Shown: one piece after another, positions 46,824-60,200 of the stretch
Numbering within the stretch: position 1 is the stretch's first letter
Layout: the number at the start of each line of letters is the position of its first letter
Origin: Morella rubra
Taxonomy: Eukaryota; Streptophyta; Magnoliopsida; Fagales; Myricaceae
Length of the DNA stretch: 64,000 nucleotides
Direction: 5' to 3'
NCBI GenBank assembly: GCA_003952965.2
Contig: CM025851.1
Span: 17,431,167-17,495,166 of the forward strand
Notes under the pieces: generated by a model
Database searches by the model: none
What the model was told of the DNA's origin: nothing
Seen by the model: only the letters and a program-made list of their open reading frames with translations
Translations under genes and position numbers: made by a program

Positions 46824-49054
46824 ACTTTGTTCGGTAATAGAAAAGCTAATACTGCGCTTGAAAAGGTTTTGCCGAAAGTTAATTTTCTCTTTGGTGTCTC
46901 ATTCTCATAAAATCGCTGATCAGAAGCTTATGCAGCAGGAGACCCCAAGTTATCCTAGTAATCTATCTGAGTGCTTCTCCCAATTGTCGTGCATGGGGCC
47001 CGATAGCCGGATGACGAAAATGCAGGTCTTTGGGAGATGGAATTCCCTAAAATCAGCACAGCTTTCCTGCATTTGATGGCGTTGGACGCTGTCATTGGCT
47101 AGAGGTGTAATTCAGGCTTAAAGGAGAGTCCTAGTCCGTCGTGGTGCATGGGAGCCTCATCGGGTGTTAACTAGGGCCAGATTGGCCTTGCAACCATGGA
47201 TGTCTCCTGCACTTCAACAGGATTATTGACGTATTTATTCTGATCTACAGTTATATAAAGTCTCTCTGTATTGCTTCAAAGATAATTACAATTATTATGT
47301 ATGTATGAAGGGAAGGAGGTCTCTATGAAACTTCTGTGACCACTTTTTCTTTTTCTTTTTCTTCCTTTGAACACTTCCAGCGTCAGAAACATTTTTGCGT
47401 AGCACCCTGATGTATATTAATGGAGCAAAGATATGTATGTGTAAATCACTCGAGTTTACTGCAGCATATATATATGTAATCCTATGCTTTTTAGCACCTC
47501 AAGGGCCTTGACGAAAGAATTCTGCAGTTGGGCCATCTGAAGTTAAAGCTGTTTGTTGTCTACTTTGTAATGATCTTCTTTGAGAATAGAGTCCGGAATG
47601 TAGACAGATTCTATTTTAGTTATATATTCTTTTTCGCCCATCAACTTTTGGCATTTTGACACTAATCGGTAACTAGAATAATTAATTTCATTATATTTCG
47701 CCTATTAACTATCAATAGTACACTAAATTTGAGGGTAAAATTATCATTTTGCTGATAAAATATCATTTTATGTCCAAATTAATTGTGAATGGTGCAAAGT
47801 GTCAAAATTTCAATACTCGATGAGCTTATAAAATTGTATTCAAGAAAATCTATCAAAATTCATCAATATGGGCCTTCTTAAGTAGAACTTATGGTTGATA
47901 TATATGATAAATAGGTCAGGTGACACAAATTTGACGGTCAAATTTTATCTGAAGGGCACAATAATAAATTTTAATAGTTCAATTGCTCAATGCAACTAAT
48001 TTAAAAGTTCAAACACTCAAGTGACATTTACCCCATAATTGGGGGCGCAAAGTAATATTTTCTCTGGATAAAATAAGAAAAAAAAAATTAGTACTACCTA
48101 TGGGGAATTTGAGATACTTGAAAAGAGTTCGAAGAACAAAGATCCATCATAATTTTTATCCAAATAGCGTGCAATATTGCAAGAGAAAGAAAAATAAAGT
48201 ATAAAATGATATACCAAAAACTATATCATTTTATTGTTTTGGATTCATACATGTTCTTGCATTTCTCTGCATTTCTTGTACTGTGATTCAAATTAGATAT
48301 AAGGCTCACTTTGGTTCGAAATTTCACACGGAAAGCATCAAATGTATATATATGATCCATATATTGTCTTTATTCGTCTGATCTAGATCATGCTATTGGG
48401 CAGAAAACTATGAAGAATCTTGATCTAGAATTAAAAAATTTCATGAGAACGATGCGAGAATAACACATTAACATTATCGGGAGATTTAAAAAAGTTGAGA
48501 CCTTTTTCCAAACAATCTATTTTGAAACATAAAGCCGATACAATTCTAATAGACTCTTTGGCAATTTTACTGTGCATCATGATGATCCCTATGGATGGTT
48601 TTGGAATTTCTATTCTACTTACTTCTTTTTAGCTGTTTGATTTCCTTTATTTCTTTACAATGGCAAAGAGAAGTTAGGCAAAAACTACTAAGGAAGAATA
48701 CTGTGGCGGATGGTACCTCTGAATTTTTATTAAAACTCTCACTTATAGCGAAAGAATACCATATTTACATTAAACACCAGACAGAGCTTAAAAAAAAAAA
48801 GTTAACATATTTGATTTAGAAAGGTTAAATGTTATAAGATTGAGAAGTTGGGTTTCCCTCCTTCCAAAAATTATCCCATGTTATTGGAGCAAGAATTGTG
48901 GGCTGGAGCAACAATTGTAGGCCCGATTTGTGTCCTGTGTTGTCCATGTGAATTTTCAGTTAGTGTGAGCCTTACTGGAGTTCAAATTGAGGTGGATCCT
49001 GGTTTAGATTTATCTAACCCAATGCCAACTAAGGCAAATTTGGGGAAGCATACT
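46824..49054. other. Intergenic; 3' flank of DUF1442 gene and AT-rich spacer
   Basis: The first few hundred bases are probably 3' UTR. The 47640-48070 stretch has the style of a decayed MITE (repeated short phrases such as TTAACTATCAATAG and CAAGTGACATTTACCCC) but I could not show terminal repeats. Nothing coding is recognised. Confidence 0.45.
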
Positions 49055-49183
49055 CTTTTTTTTTTTTTTTTTTTTGCTAAGAAATGCCTCATCTCATTAG
49101 GAAAAATAAAAATTACTATGCATAGTACAAACCTAGATATACTCGAGAATATTAGAAACGGAAACCAACAACGATGCAGCCGG
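49055..49183 (-). mobile_element. LINE 3' end in inverted orientation
   Basis: The poly(T) run at 49055-49075 followed by GCTAAGAAATGCCTCATCTC is the reverse complement of a LINE 3' UTR. Read on the minus strand it shares TAATATT, TCGAG, TTATTTTTC and AATGAGA blocks, in order, with the LINE 3' end at 49430-49516. Confidence 0.75.
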
Positions 49184-49516
49184 AAGAAGTGGTACCAAGT
49201 TGAGTTTGAAAGTGACTCTTTAGTGCTATGCAAGGAGGTGCTTTCTTCGGATCAACCTAGCTGGGAACCTAGTTGGGCTATTGCAGCTATGGTGGATTAC
49301 ATTCGGCTTGGTCTTGCGGAGTTTAAAGATTGGAGAATCACTTGGATCTCTCGAAAGTGTAATGGATTGGCCCATAAGTTGGCTCAGTGGGCAGTGAGCT
49401 CTAGTAGTATTTGTTGTTTTTTCCGTTTTTAATATTTTCGAGCATATCCGAGTTTGTTATGTGCATACTAATATTTATTTTTCTCAATGAGACGAGGTAT
49501 TGCATAGAAAAAAAAA
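49184..49516 (+). mobile_element. 5'-truncated LINE 3' end (RNase H-like domain, 3' UTR, poly(A))
   Basis: Encodes VEFESDSLVLCKEVLSSD and ITWISRKCNGLAHKLAQWAV, nearly the same as the RNase H-like end of the LINE at 19888-26561 (FESDSLILCKEVLSGD, VSRKCNRLAHMLSKWA), so they belong to one family. It ends in a poly(A) run at 49507-49516. It abuts the inverted LINE end directly. Confidence 0.85.
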
Positions 49517-50317
49517 ACGTGTGCTTCTTCCTGTTTACGTATTGAAAGTCCATTCTGTTTTTTTTTTTTTTTTAACCCTCCTTAACGCTCGTCTTGCCAG
49601 TTCTCTGGAAATTGCAGCAGATAATCAAAATTATAACATCTCATCTGGGTCAATCTAAACGTAATCCAGTCTTGTAATCGACTTTGTGCTAGTCACAATC
49701 CGGCCACGACAAATATGTCTGATGATTCTTTATGAGACATAAGTCAGTAATTAATGAGTCGCCAAGCCAGTCATTAACTTTGGAGATCGGATCATTAAGA
49801 ATTAAACCCAATAAAAACATTGTTCTGTTCCCTTTTTCCTGCGCAAGACCATTAAACTGTTCGACTTTGATCCTTCTCCCAAAGCATTGTAGTGTCTCCC
49901 ATTTTCCCTCAACACCAACAACAAAAAAGTCTCTGAAGCAGATAGAAAAGCATTTCAACTGCCATTGAAAAAAGATTATGGGATTTAACACTGTGGTGTG
50001 ACTGCACAGAAGATCAGTTGTACCAAGTTAATAGCGCGTCGCATATAACTTGGTTCCAAATGTAGTTTTCTAAATTAGTTCAACCAGCAAAATCATGATA
50101 TGATCAAGACAAAGGAATATTATGAATATGATTAGCCTCGAGTACCAACCGTTACCCCACCATCGTCACCAACTAAAGTTTTAATCTTGGAACCGAAGGG
50201 ATTTAGACCTGTCAACCTCCTCAACATGCCTTCTCATTCACATCTTCCATTTCTTGTTCTTGTAGCGCTTGTCAGAAACCTTAGATCTCAAACCAACAAC
50301 ACGCTCAGTTTCTCTGA
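49517..50317. other. Upstream flank of the DOMON/b561 gene
   Basis: Holds a poly(T) run near 49557-49574 and otherwise nothing recognisable. It should contain the promoter of the next gene. Confidence 0.4.
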
Positions 50318-51904
50318 ATGGCAAATTTGAGATCTTGGGTAGTTCCGACACGAAGCTTTTTGGTCCGGTTTTGTGTTTTGATTCTTGTCTTGGAGCTGAA
50401 TGTTCCTGCACTAGCTGATGATGGTAGTAACGTCGGTGGTGGCGGCGGTGGTGCAGCATCTCAGCTCTGTAAGACAGATTTGAGTTTCCTTCCCCCACCT
50501 TATGGAAACTTATCTAATGTGGTCTGTAAGCCTATTTGGAATACTTTTGTCTTGAGGGTAAGTCTCATGGTCTTATTGAATCATGTTAGCATTTCTAGTT
50601 AGGAAGAAGTGGCCGCTCTGTAACTGGAAGCCATACGAATAGACTGACATTGACATATCTTTTGTTGCAGTACTCCCAGAGTGCAGACCATGTTGTGAAC
50701 ATAGTCTTATCAGCTGTATACACCACTGGATGGGTGGGAATGGGATTTTCCAAAGATGGTATGATGGTTGGTTCGAGTGCCATGGTGGGATGGCTTAATA
50801 GAAAAGGTCATGCAAAAATCAAGCAATACTATTTGCAAGGTTCCAAGGAAGCGCAAGTCATACCAGACAAAGGTGAAATGCCACTTACTGGTATTCCTGC
50901 TACTGTCGGCCTCCATGGGCCCTCGATTTACTTGGCATATCAATTGAAATTCCAAACACATCTTTCCCGGCAGCCGATTATATTGGCTTTTGGAAGCGAA
51001 TATCCAAAGCACTCCCGCCTATCTGTCCATGATGACAAAACGACCGTCATGTTCGACTTCTCTGCAGGTTTTCTTCGTTTTCTCTCTATCAAAGGTTCTG
51101 TTTTGCTTCTTCACTCGGCAAATTCCTGTGTACAATTGCTCTGCTCGCATTTGTAACCTCAAGCGGCTCGTCTTTGTTCCTGCTGCGTGGACTGATATTG
51201 CAATTTCACTTTCACAGGCAGCGTGAGCGTGGCGGCATCCATGGATGTTGGCCAGATGAAAAAGAACCATGGGATATTGGGTCTGTTCGGATGGGGTCTG
51301 ATCCTTCCCATTGGCGCAATTGTCCCAAGATACTTCAAGCATAAGGACCCTCTATGGTACTACCTTCATTCAGTCATTCAAGTTGTGGGCTTTATAATCG
51401 GGCTTGCGGCCGTGATTCTTGGACGACGACTTTACGATACAATACGAGCTGATTTTCCGACGCACAGGGGAATAGGCATCTTCGTTCTCGTACTCAGTAT
51501 TCTTCAGGTCCCACCCTTGACGCTACTATGCAACCCAGTAGTTTTTCTCGAGTATCCTAATCAACAACTTGCAAAGATATTGATTATCAGGAATCTAATT
51601 GAGTTTTATACGTGATGTTCAGATTCTGGCATTCTTCCTACGGCCTAACAAGGATGCAAAGATTCGCAAGTTCTGGAATTGGTATCACCATTGGCTTGGA
51701 AGGCTTGCGCTCTTCTTTGGAGCTTTGAACATAGTGTTGGGAATCCAAATTGGAGGTGCAGGGAGTGATTGGAAGATAGGCTATGGATTTCTCCTAGCCA
51801 TACTTATCATCGCAGTTGTTGCTCTCGAAGTATTGGCATGGATGAGAAGGTCAGCCAAGACCCCTTCCTTGGATCCATCCTTCCAAATGAATCCAGTGGA
51901 ATAA
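50318..51904 (+). CDS. Cytochrome b561 and DOMON domain protein, four exons
   Basis: Exons 50318-50557, 50671-51067, 51218-51507 and 51623-51904 have GT/AG borders, keep one frame and give about 402 residues. A signal peptide (FLVRFCVLILVLELNVPALA) is followed by a glycine run, a DOMON domain (YTTGWVGMGFSKDGMMVGSS, then IYLAYQLKF) and a cytochrome b561 domain of about five membrane helices. The four heme-ligand histidines lie in KKNHGILGLFGWG, YYLHSVIQVVGF, PTHRGIGIF and YHHWLGRLAL. The architecture matches Arabidopsis At3g61750. Such proteins pass electrons across membranes, likely with apoplastic ascorbate; the role is inferred from family. The gene looks intact. Confidence 0.93.
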
Positions 51905-54240
51905 GTTAGGATCGCATACTTCAACTAAAGGTCAGATTCACTCATTTTAAGTTCATTTGATTATGGATGAGCTTCACTTTTAGTCTATAAACTTACATAA
52001 ATATATATATATATATATATATTAAAAAATGTCCAAACTATTAAAATCGTCACATTTAGTTCCAAAACTATCAAAATTTATTAAGATTCCTCCCATATAG
52101 GATCTATCAACTAATATTGTGCACGGTAACCTATTTTCTGCATATTTCAACTGTCGAATCTTATTACTGAGTAAAACATTGATGCATTTTTTTAGTGATG
52201 CGTCCACTTAAATTATTTTGTTCTAAGAAGTATTCTGGACTTTCAAGACAACTTTGCTGAAACAGGTTGCTAATTGACGCTAGATGTTGCATATCTTGAC
52301 TGACAAAGGGCCGAAGAACAACGACGCTTGTGAAAGGCCCGGGCAAGTTTGTGGAACCTCCCTCTGGTTCAACTCTTAAACCCAGAGACCTGGGTTTTGA
52401 TCCTATGTTTCAAGTCCAATGCGTGGGCTCTCTCAGTGCGGGTGCCAGATAACCGATTAAAGAGCTGGATTAATCTTTTTGCTGAACTAAAACAATACCT
52501 GTCCGTGACTCAGCTTCCCCCCTCAAGCCAAACAAACAGTGATGAGCTTCCTCTTGTTTTGTCATCGTTGAATTGATATCTAACAGATACTCTTGGTCTG
52601 CATATTTGGAGACTACGTTTCTTATGTGTATGAAGTATAGATCTAGTGTGTTGTGAGCACGTAAGCAAACTTGCTATTCCTGGTTACTACTGCATTAGAT
52701 ATTTAGCAACTTTAGAGTGCTCTTCCCTCACAAACGCGTACAACCACTCGAGGAAAACAAATTATCCAGTAACTGCCTATATTCTACACAAAGAAGGAAA
52801 CACTAGACAAAATGGGATCTAGAAAGAAAATGATGACAGAAAATCTTGACCATCTTTGGGCACTTATGGTCCTGCCATCCCACATACACCAGGTAATTAC
52901 CACACCCTGCTAGACTTTAGGACCCATAGGAAATTATTGCACAAGTTTAGTTTGGAACTCTTGATCTGAAAAGCAGTGGTCATACTCAAAATCTCATGGT
53001 ACAACTTCAAAGCTCGAATTCCCTTGTGGTTGGCAACATTATTTAATTGTGAAAACAAGGCAGCAGGTATAAGTCATCAACTTCAATAAGAAGAAATGCT
53101 AACTAGCGATTTCCAGACCATAAAGTAATGGAATCATACGATTAAACAAAATGAATCATCTAACTTATTGCTGATGCGAATTGGAGTTAAGAGTCAGTCA
53201 GCAGAAGCTGTGAACCAATTTGTAAAATTTTCTCAACTATATATGAACCAAAATTGTCTCCTAAATTGCCCGTTGAAGTTCCAAAAAAATTTCCTGCTGT
53301 AGACCTGCACATCAAGCAAAACTATTGATCAACAGACAAAGACTCAAGTTCAATATTATAAAGAGGAAGCCTAATAGATCCTATTTCTTTGTAGTTTAAT
53401 TGTACAAGGCAAGGTTGACAAACCCTTAACCTATGCCAAATGGCATGAGTAAGCTTCCAACCTAGAATCTGAGGTTACTATTTCCAGACTTACAGTGAGC
53501 AAAACTCACTAATCAAAGTTGCATAGACACTGAAGGGAGTAATTTGTTGGATAGATCAATAAAAATACACTTCCAAAACATGAGAACACCTAGCCCAGAA
53601 TGGTGGTTTTCACTCCTTCATGTGGGCCATAAATTAGTAGACAACTAGAATAATTTGTCACAGACCCAAGAAAGGTATTCAAATTGCAATGCTTAGACAA
53701 TACCTAAATAGGGAAGATCTCTCTCTTGTCCCTCCAACGGGAATGTCCTTTTGCTGGTTGGAGATTAACTCAAATAAACGCATCTGCAATTTAATTTTTC
53801 CCAAGTGTTATATAGTAGCTTTATAAGACAACTTTCACATTCTTGTATACCCATCAAATAGTTTGCGGACCAAATGTAAGTTCAAGCCACTTGGTTGTGT
53901 TTAAAAGTAAAACTTCAAGGCACTTGATTGTGCTTAAAAAGACAGGGCGCACAAATACACACAGAAGACCAAATGATGTTATTTATTTGCGCAGGCAGAA
54001 AAGAAAATTCTCAGCCAAATAGACTAATTGGGATCATTGAAAAGAAGACTCACCTGAAATTTTTTCCAAAACTGGTGCAATTAGGAACCAACAGGACAAG
54101 GCACTTTGTGATCATATGAGCCATAACAGATCCAAGGCATACTTTTCTTTTTCATGTACTCTAAAACGGAAGTCTGCACTTTCTACTTCTTTCTGAACAA
54201 TCCTGCTATATTTGATCAGTACAAAACCGAGAATCCAGGG
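51905..54240. other. Intergenic between two tail-to-tail genes
   Basis: Includes a (TA)n tract at about 52002-52021 and the 3' UTRs of both neighbours. No further gene is recognised; the short open frames at 52349 and 53928 have no motif. Confidence 0.5.
52002..52021. repeat. (TA)n microsatellite
   Basis: About ten uninterrupted TA units. Confidence 0.9.
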
Positions 54241-57200
54241 TTATGTCACACTAGCTGTACAATCATCTCTTGAAAAGCTGAGAGACTTTGGGGTTTCACT
54301 TCCCCTGAGTACTCTGTTATAAATAACCTTAAAAGACTGTGACCCATATGGTCGACTGAGCAAACTAATTGGCATTCTAAGAGTCTGCTTTCGGTTTCTT
54401 CTCCCCCTGATCAAGATACTGAAAGTTTTCTCACCATCAATCTTCCTTTCACCACAATCTTCAGCAGTTTCATTTGTGCTATTGTCCTCACTCGAAACGC
54501 TCCGAGCATTTTCAACCATAAGATTTGGAGGACCATTTTCCTTCACGCTTTCCAACCTGATTTCTGCTAATTCATCTGTATTATGTATCTCCTCTGATGC
54601 TAGAAGATTCACCTCTTTCCCAGGTTCCCCCACATTTTCAATTTCCACTGGGAGAATTGAAGCTAAACTTGGGCTGCCAGAATCATCAGGCTGCATTTTT
54701 GTCTCCAATTGAGGAGCAGAAATTGGCTCAACAACAGGTGGTGGGACAGAGAATACTGGATGGCAGCCAGGCCAAATCGGAATAAACTCTGATACATTCG
54801 GGTTCACATTACACTGCCAATTGAAATGATTGGGATGGAAGGCACTGGTTGTCACAGGAAATGTGCTAGTTGGTACTGCTTGGGTTTGAGAATAAGGAGG
54901 GTACATAAAGGGCAATGGCTGCATCATGTTTGGAGTTGGCGGAGGTGATGGGTAGGGGTGGTGAGGGGAGGTGCAGATTGGATTAACTGTGGGCAGGACA
55001 GTAGCAGGCCCAGGATGAACATTCATGTTTACTTGCCAAGGCGCAAGAGCTGGGACTGCACCAGGGCCAGAAGGAAGAGTAATATTCACGGCAACTGGTG
55101 TAGGATGCACAATGACTGGTGATGGATTAAATGGAGTGGCTGATGCGGACAACTTCTTATTGGGATGTCCCCGAGGATCACTTGAATTCAGAATCAAGGT
55201 TTTGTCCTTTGGATTCTCAACTACTTGCAAGACGGAGTTTGAATTTTGTTGGGTTTCAGGGCCGCTAGATGAATCCTTTCCAATCACTTGCCCATTTGGA
55301 GAGTCACCACAGTTTGGGATGCCATCAGTCAATATGCTAGCCTCTACCACCTCTTGAGCCTCAACACTACCAGATTCAAGTCCTTCCACACTTTCAGATT
55401 CTACCAATGATGGGTTATCTTCCATTGAGTTAAGTAACTGAGAAGACGCCTCTACCACCTCTTGAGCCTCAACACTACCAGATTCAAGTCCTTCCACACT
55501 TTCGGATTCTACCAACGATGGGTTGTCTTCCGTTGAGTCAAGTAACTGAGGGTCTTCTTTCTTCTCAACATTTCCTACTTCCTCTTCTAAAGTATCTGTA
55601 GAATTCACCTGCGGATCCTTATTCTTCTCTTCAAATGTATTTTCTACCCCTGAGCTAATAAGTTCATCGGGTCCTTTTACTTCATTCATTCCTTCCTCGT
55701 GTTTTCCAAGGTCAAGGTCCCGTTTATCTGGGAAATCAATTTGGGGCACCCAGACCTGCAATTTAGCTATGGTACCAGGTGGTGCCAATGCTACTTCCTT
55801 GTATGAGGGAGATTTTCCAAGACTGACAATTGAATTTTTCAATGCACTAACATCATTTGGCGCAGAAGTTGGACGAGGCAACGGAGAACTGATTAGCTCA
55901 CCAGTACTTCTCGAGGTCTCGGTTGTATTAGTTTTAGTTGTTGAAGGTATCGATTTGACCCGATATGTCACTGCTTTGACTATTCTCCGTCCAAATTTGG
56001 TAGCTTGGGCAGGGTTCATTGTTTGGTGATCTGTAAAACTCCCGTGAGAAATCATCCTTTTCTTTAGTACATAAAACTTAGCATTCTTTTGAGTATTCTT
56101 GACTGGAGGATACTCCATGTCGGTCTCCACATTCTTTTTCTGATAACTATAGACTCTACCAATTGTTGCACGGCGCTGCTTCAGTCGCCGACCATATGAG
56201 CCAGCTGATCTTGGCCTTTGAACTGGTTGCCATCCATCTTCTCCTTCCGCATGTGTTTCGTGGAACATTTCATGGGAAACATTTTGATTTTCCTCAACAG
56301 TCTTTTCCATAACAGACTTATGGGATTCAGCAGGTACAAAGCTAATCTGTTGTTTAGCATCTGCACTACCTTCCATTTGAGGTATAGGCGTCTCTTCGTC
56401 TGAAGCCTCTTTTGGGGTTTCTTCTGGGGACTCATAGGAACCTCCAAGGCTTATATTCTGGTCGGATTTTTCTTTCACCTGCAAAAGAAAATGGAAATTG
56501 TGTGATCACGTTCCCCATAGGTGTGTACAGTGGCATATATACATATATACACAAGAGACATTGCTTGTTTGCGGTCATTAATCCAAATGCCTCTGACATG
56601 CGGGTGGAGGATTCCAATAAGGTAAGCTGGTCTGCGTGTAAAATTTACCCCTAAGTGAATGAGCCATCATGGCTTCTCTCTTTCTTAATATGGCAAACTT
56701 CATATACGATTCATGTCCTTTTGACTGAAATTTCATATCCTTAAACATTCATGTTCTTATGACTCAGTCCTTAAACACCTAATGAAACATTCATGTCCTT
56801 AAAGATAAAACATTCACACCCTTATGAGTCAAGTCAAAAGAGCAAATTTCATATATGATTGAAAGACGAGAATATCTCATTGTGGAGGAAATGCTATCCA
56901 ATAAAATTTAGAACAGTTCATTGTCTTGTACAGTGTAGAAGGGAACCATTTATTTCAGGCTTCTGATCACTAATTAACTGCTATGGGTTTGGGCAAATGC
57001 CAAGGATCAGCAAGATAACTTATGGACAGCTCCAATATTGCAGTTTGGTAAATTTCATAACCAGTCCTCATAGATTCTCTACTTACCTCTGACCCAGGTC
57101 TTAAACATTCAGAAAAAGGCCACCAACAGCACAACAAGCAACCAATTCCTAAAAAGGCCGCAGACTATCAAGAGCAGCTGTTGGACAGTTATTTAGGCAG

Positions 57201-60200
57201 AGTCATAGTGATTAAAACAGTTTTTAAATTAATTCCAGCTCTTATTGGCTCGACGATGGGTCAAGATTGTTTTGACCAACTATGATGTAATCATGATCTA
57301 AACTCCATACCTTGGTAATATAACTTCTCCTCTTTACCGATCCATTTCTCCCTTTGGCATCATCACTTGGACTGATGTAGTCGAGCAAATCTGACACACT
57401 GCCAGGTTTAGAAAACATCTCACTTGGTAAGAATGACATGTGTCTTTATAAGAAACAAAAAGCATCATATGCTCTGCCTCTAGCAGACTGCAGTCTAGTG
57501 CATCGGCATAATGAGACAAATCAACAGGGTTCTCTGGTGAAATATCCAGATGCTATCATCTTATCTTGGCCAGATTATTTTATCTTACATCTGCATCTCA
57601 ATGGTCTTATGATGCATGGAAAAGACCCAAAGAGCTCTGTACAGAGGACAATTACAATCAAATTATACTTGAAAGACTTGGCTAAGAAAAAAAAGTTCAC
57701 TCTGGAATATATGTGATTGAATGATAAATAGGAAACAATTGACTTGTATACAATAGTCATTGCAAAGCAATATCATGAAGCTGGGCACCTCATCCAACAA
57801 CATTACCATGTCTATATTTCCAAAGCTAAATCTTGAAACAGATGTTCCATTTTCACTACCTATTGGGATTAAGAAAGAAACAGATAATAGCTTTGCATCC
57901 CGACAGGTTGATTACCCAAATAAGTAGCAGAGGGAACTGCATGCACAAAATAAAAGCATTGGTGCACAAAAATCCATGTTATCAAAAAAAATAGCAGTGC
58001 ATCTCAAACGAATGATTAGCAAATGGAGTAGCACCAGAAACTGAAATGCAGGAAGAGTTAACAACAATTACAATAAGGTCCAAATTATCAAGAACAGTGC
58101 TAACTTACCTAAGGTGGCCCTTGCTGGCTATGGATGCATCTGGCTTTCGAGTACCATTTCGAGCTGCTTCTTGCTGTTCAAAAGCCTTGGACTCAAAGTA
58201 CTCCAGCCAAGCAGCAGCATCCTGCATCATTTTATCACAGACTGCAAGTTAAATATGGACACAAAAAGTTGAAAGGAACTTAAACAAACTATTAACACAT
58301 TCTTTTAAGGACAAAAGTAAGAGATTCACTATAGAGGGTTCTTGTAACAACAGTTGCATCTTTTATTTGTTATCATCTTTGGCCATGATGTTCTACGTTG
58401 ATGAGCACCTCCATTACAAAATAGATTCAGTGGCTAAATGCCTACAGAAAGAAGAAAAGTAAAGACGCACAACACCTATTTCTTGAACCTAATAAGATAC
58501 CTGTGTACGCAGGTCATCTGGGCCCAGCTTTGCACGGAGAATTTGCAAGGTTGTTTGCTCATGCTGCACACTCAAAGGGTATGCTTCCATCAATGAGAGT
58601 GCGATTGCAATTGCATGGTAACTTGCTGCTGTCTAGAGCATCAACAGAAAAGGGAATGAATTAGAACAGTACAAAGAAAGAAACAGTAAAAATTGAGGGT
58701 AAAATATCCAGTGGTATAGCTAAAAAAATTACTCTGCAATGAGTGAAATGCAATGAAGTTTCAGTAGCCAATTATTTGTTCACAATAAAACCAGCATTTC
58801 CAGCAGAAGCAGCCCCTAACAAGCTGCCTACCACCAGACTTCACAGATTACTACTCTATAGCCCATAGGGCTAGTCACTAGCGTCAGATACTACTGCAAT
58901 TGACAACCGTCTGCATCCATGTCTATCAGTTTCTGTTCTCCCCGTTAAGTAGAAAGATGTTGGGCATGATTTGACCAAGTGATGGTTCTTTAGTGACGAG
59001 TGAAAAACAAGCTCCTAAGTAGCTTCTCCTTTCAATGAAGGATGACACTGTAATTAGCTTGGCTTTCAATTAGATGATATAGGGAGGGAGACACCACCAA
59101 ATGCAATACTGTGTTATTGAGGCGAGGAAACAAGTCTTTTCTATCCCCAAAAAGAGGCCCCACTGTACTTTTTTACCTCAACAGCACCCAAGGTAGTTCT
59201 TTTCATTTCTCCTAAGCAGCCCTCAACGTGCTTCTTTTTTTTTTTTTTTCTACGCAACACCTCAATGTACTTGATCGGATGGAGATGTCCCTTTCATGAA
59301 CAAGACTTTTTATTTCTTTTTTCTTTTTCTTTTTTTTGGGTGGGCGCCCTGGGGGGGGAGAACAGAGGCCTCACAACTATGACCAAAACGAAAGTTAGAA
59401 AACCAGTGAGCATCTACCAGGTTGCGTAGATAATGATGATAGCAGATTGCATTCATTCTTTTCAATTAGGGTATAGACAAAGGCATTATATTAAATCTAT
59501 CTAGCAAGACTACCCCATTTTGCCACATTTCAGAATTTCAGGTTGGGTTAAGATATATTTATGAACTTGACTCATCAATTGAGAAAGAAATCTAAGCAAA
59601 GCAAAACCTGAATATGGTCTGGGCCGAGTAGCCTCTGGTTACACTTCAGAGCCTTGTGGAGATATCTGAGGGCAACATGTACATTCCCCAGACCTTCCTC
59701 CATCATAGCCACATTGATGTATGTCGCAGCAGTGTTGGGATGAGAGGGGCCACATGTGAGATGTAGGAGATACAATGCACGCTTCACATACCTGATCAAC
59801 AACAAGGCTCAGCCATGCTGACTAAATCCCTTACAAAAATAAATAGCTAATTCCTACCATACGTCTGTATAAACCACCACCAAAGCAAAGAAGAATCCTG
59901 TAATTATTACGGTAGTACTATTCGTTGCAGCATAAGAAAAACAACAAGAACATGCATAATATAGCCCATTCACGGTAACCAATCAAAAAAATTGGGCAAT
60001 ATATCAGATCAAAACACTGAAAGACATTAAACATCTTATGAAGATTTGCGTAGGCCTAGACATCAGATATTACACCAGACAAGAACAAAGCATACTTGAG
60101 AGCCAGCTCTGTGTGCTGAAGTCTGTAATAGAAAACAGCAAGATCCCCATAGCTCTTCATTGTATCAGGATGATCAAGACCTAGTTCTCTCTCATTGATA

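Noticed and set aside
47640-48070. Possible MITE
   Set aside because: The phrase style is MITE-like, but terminal inverted repeats and a duplication could not be shown.
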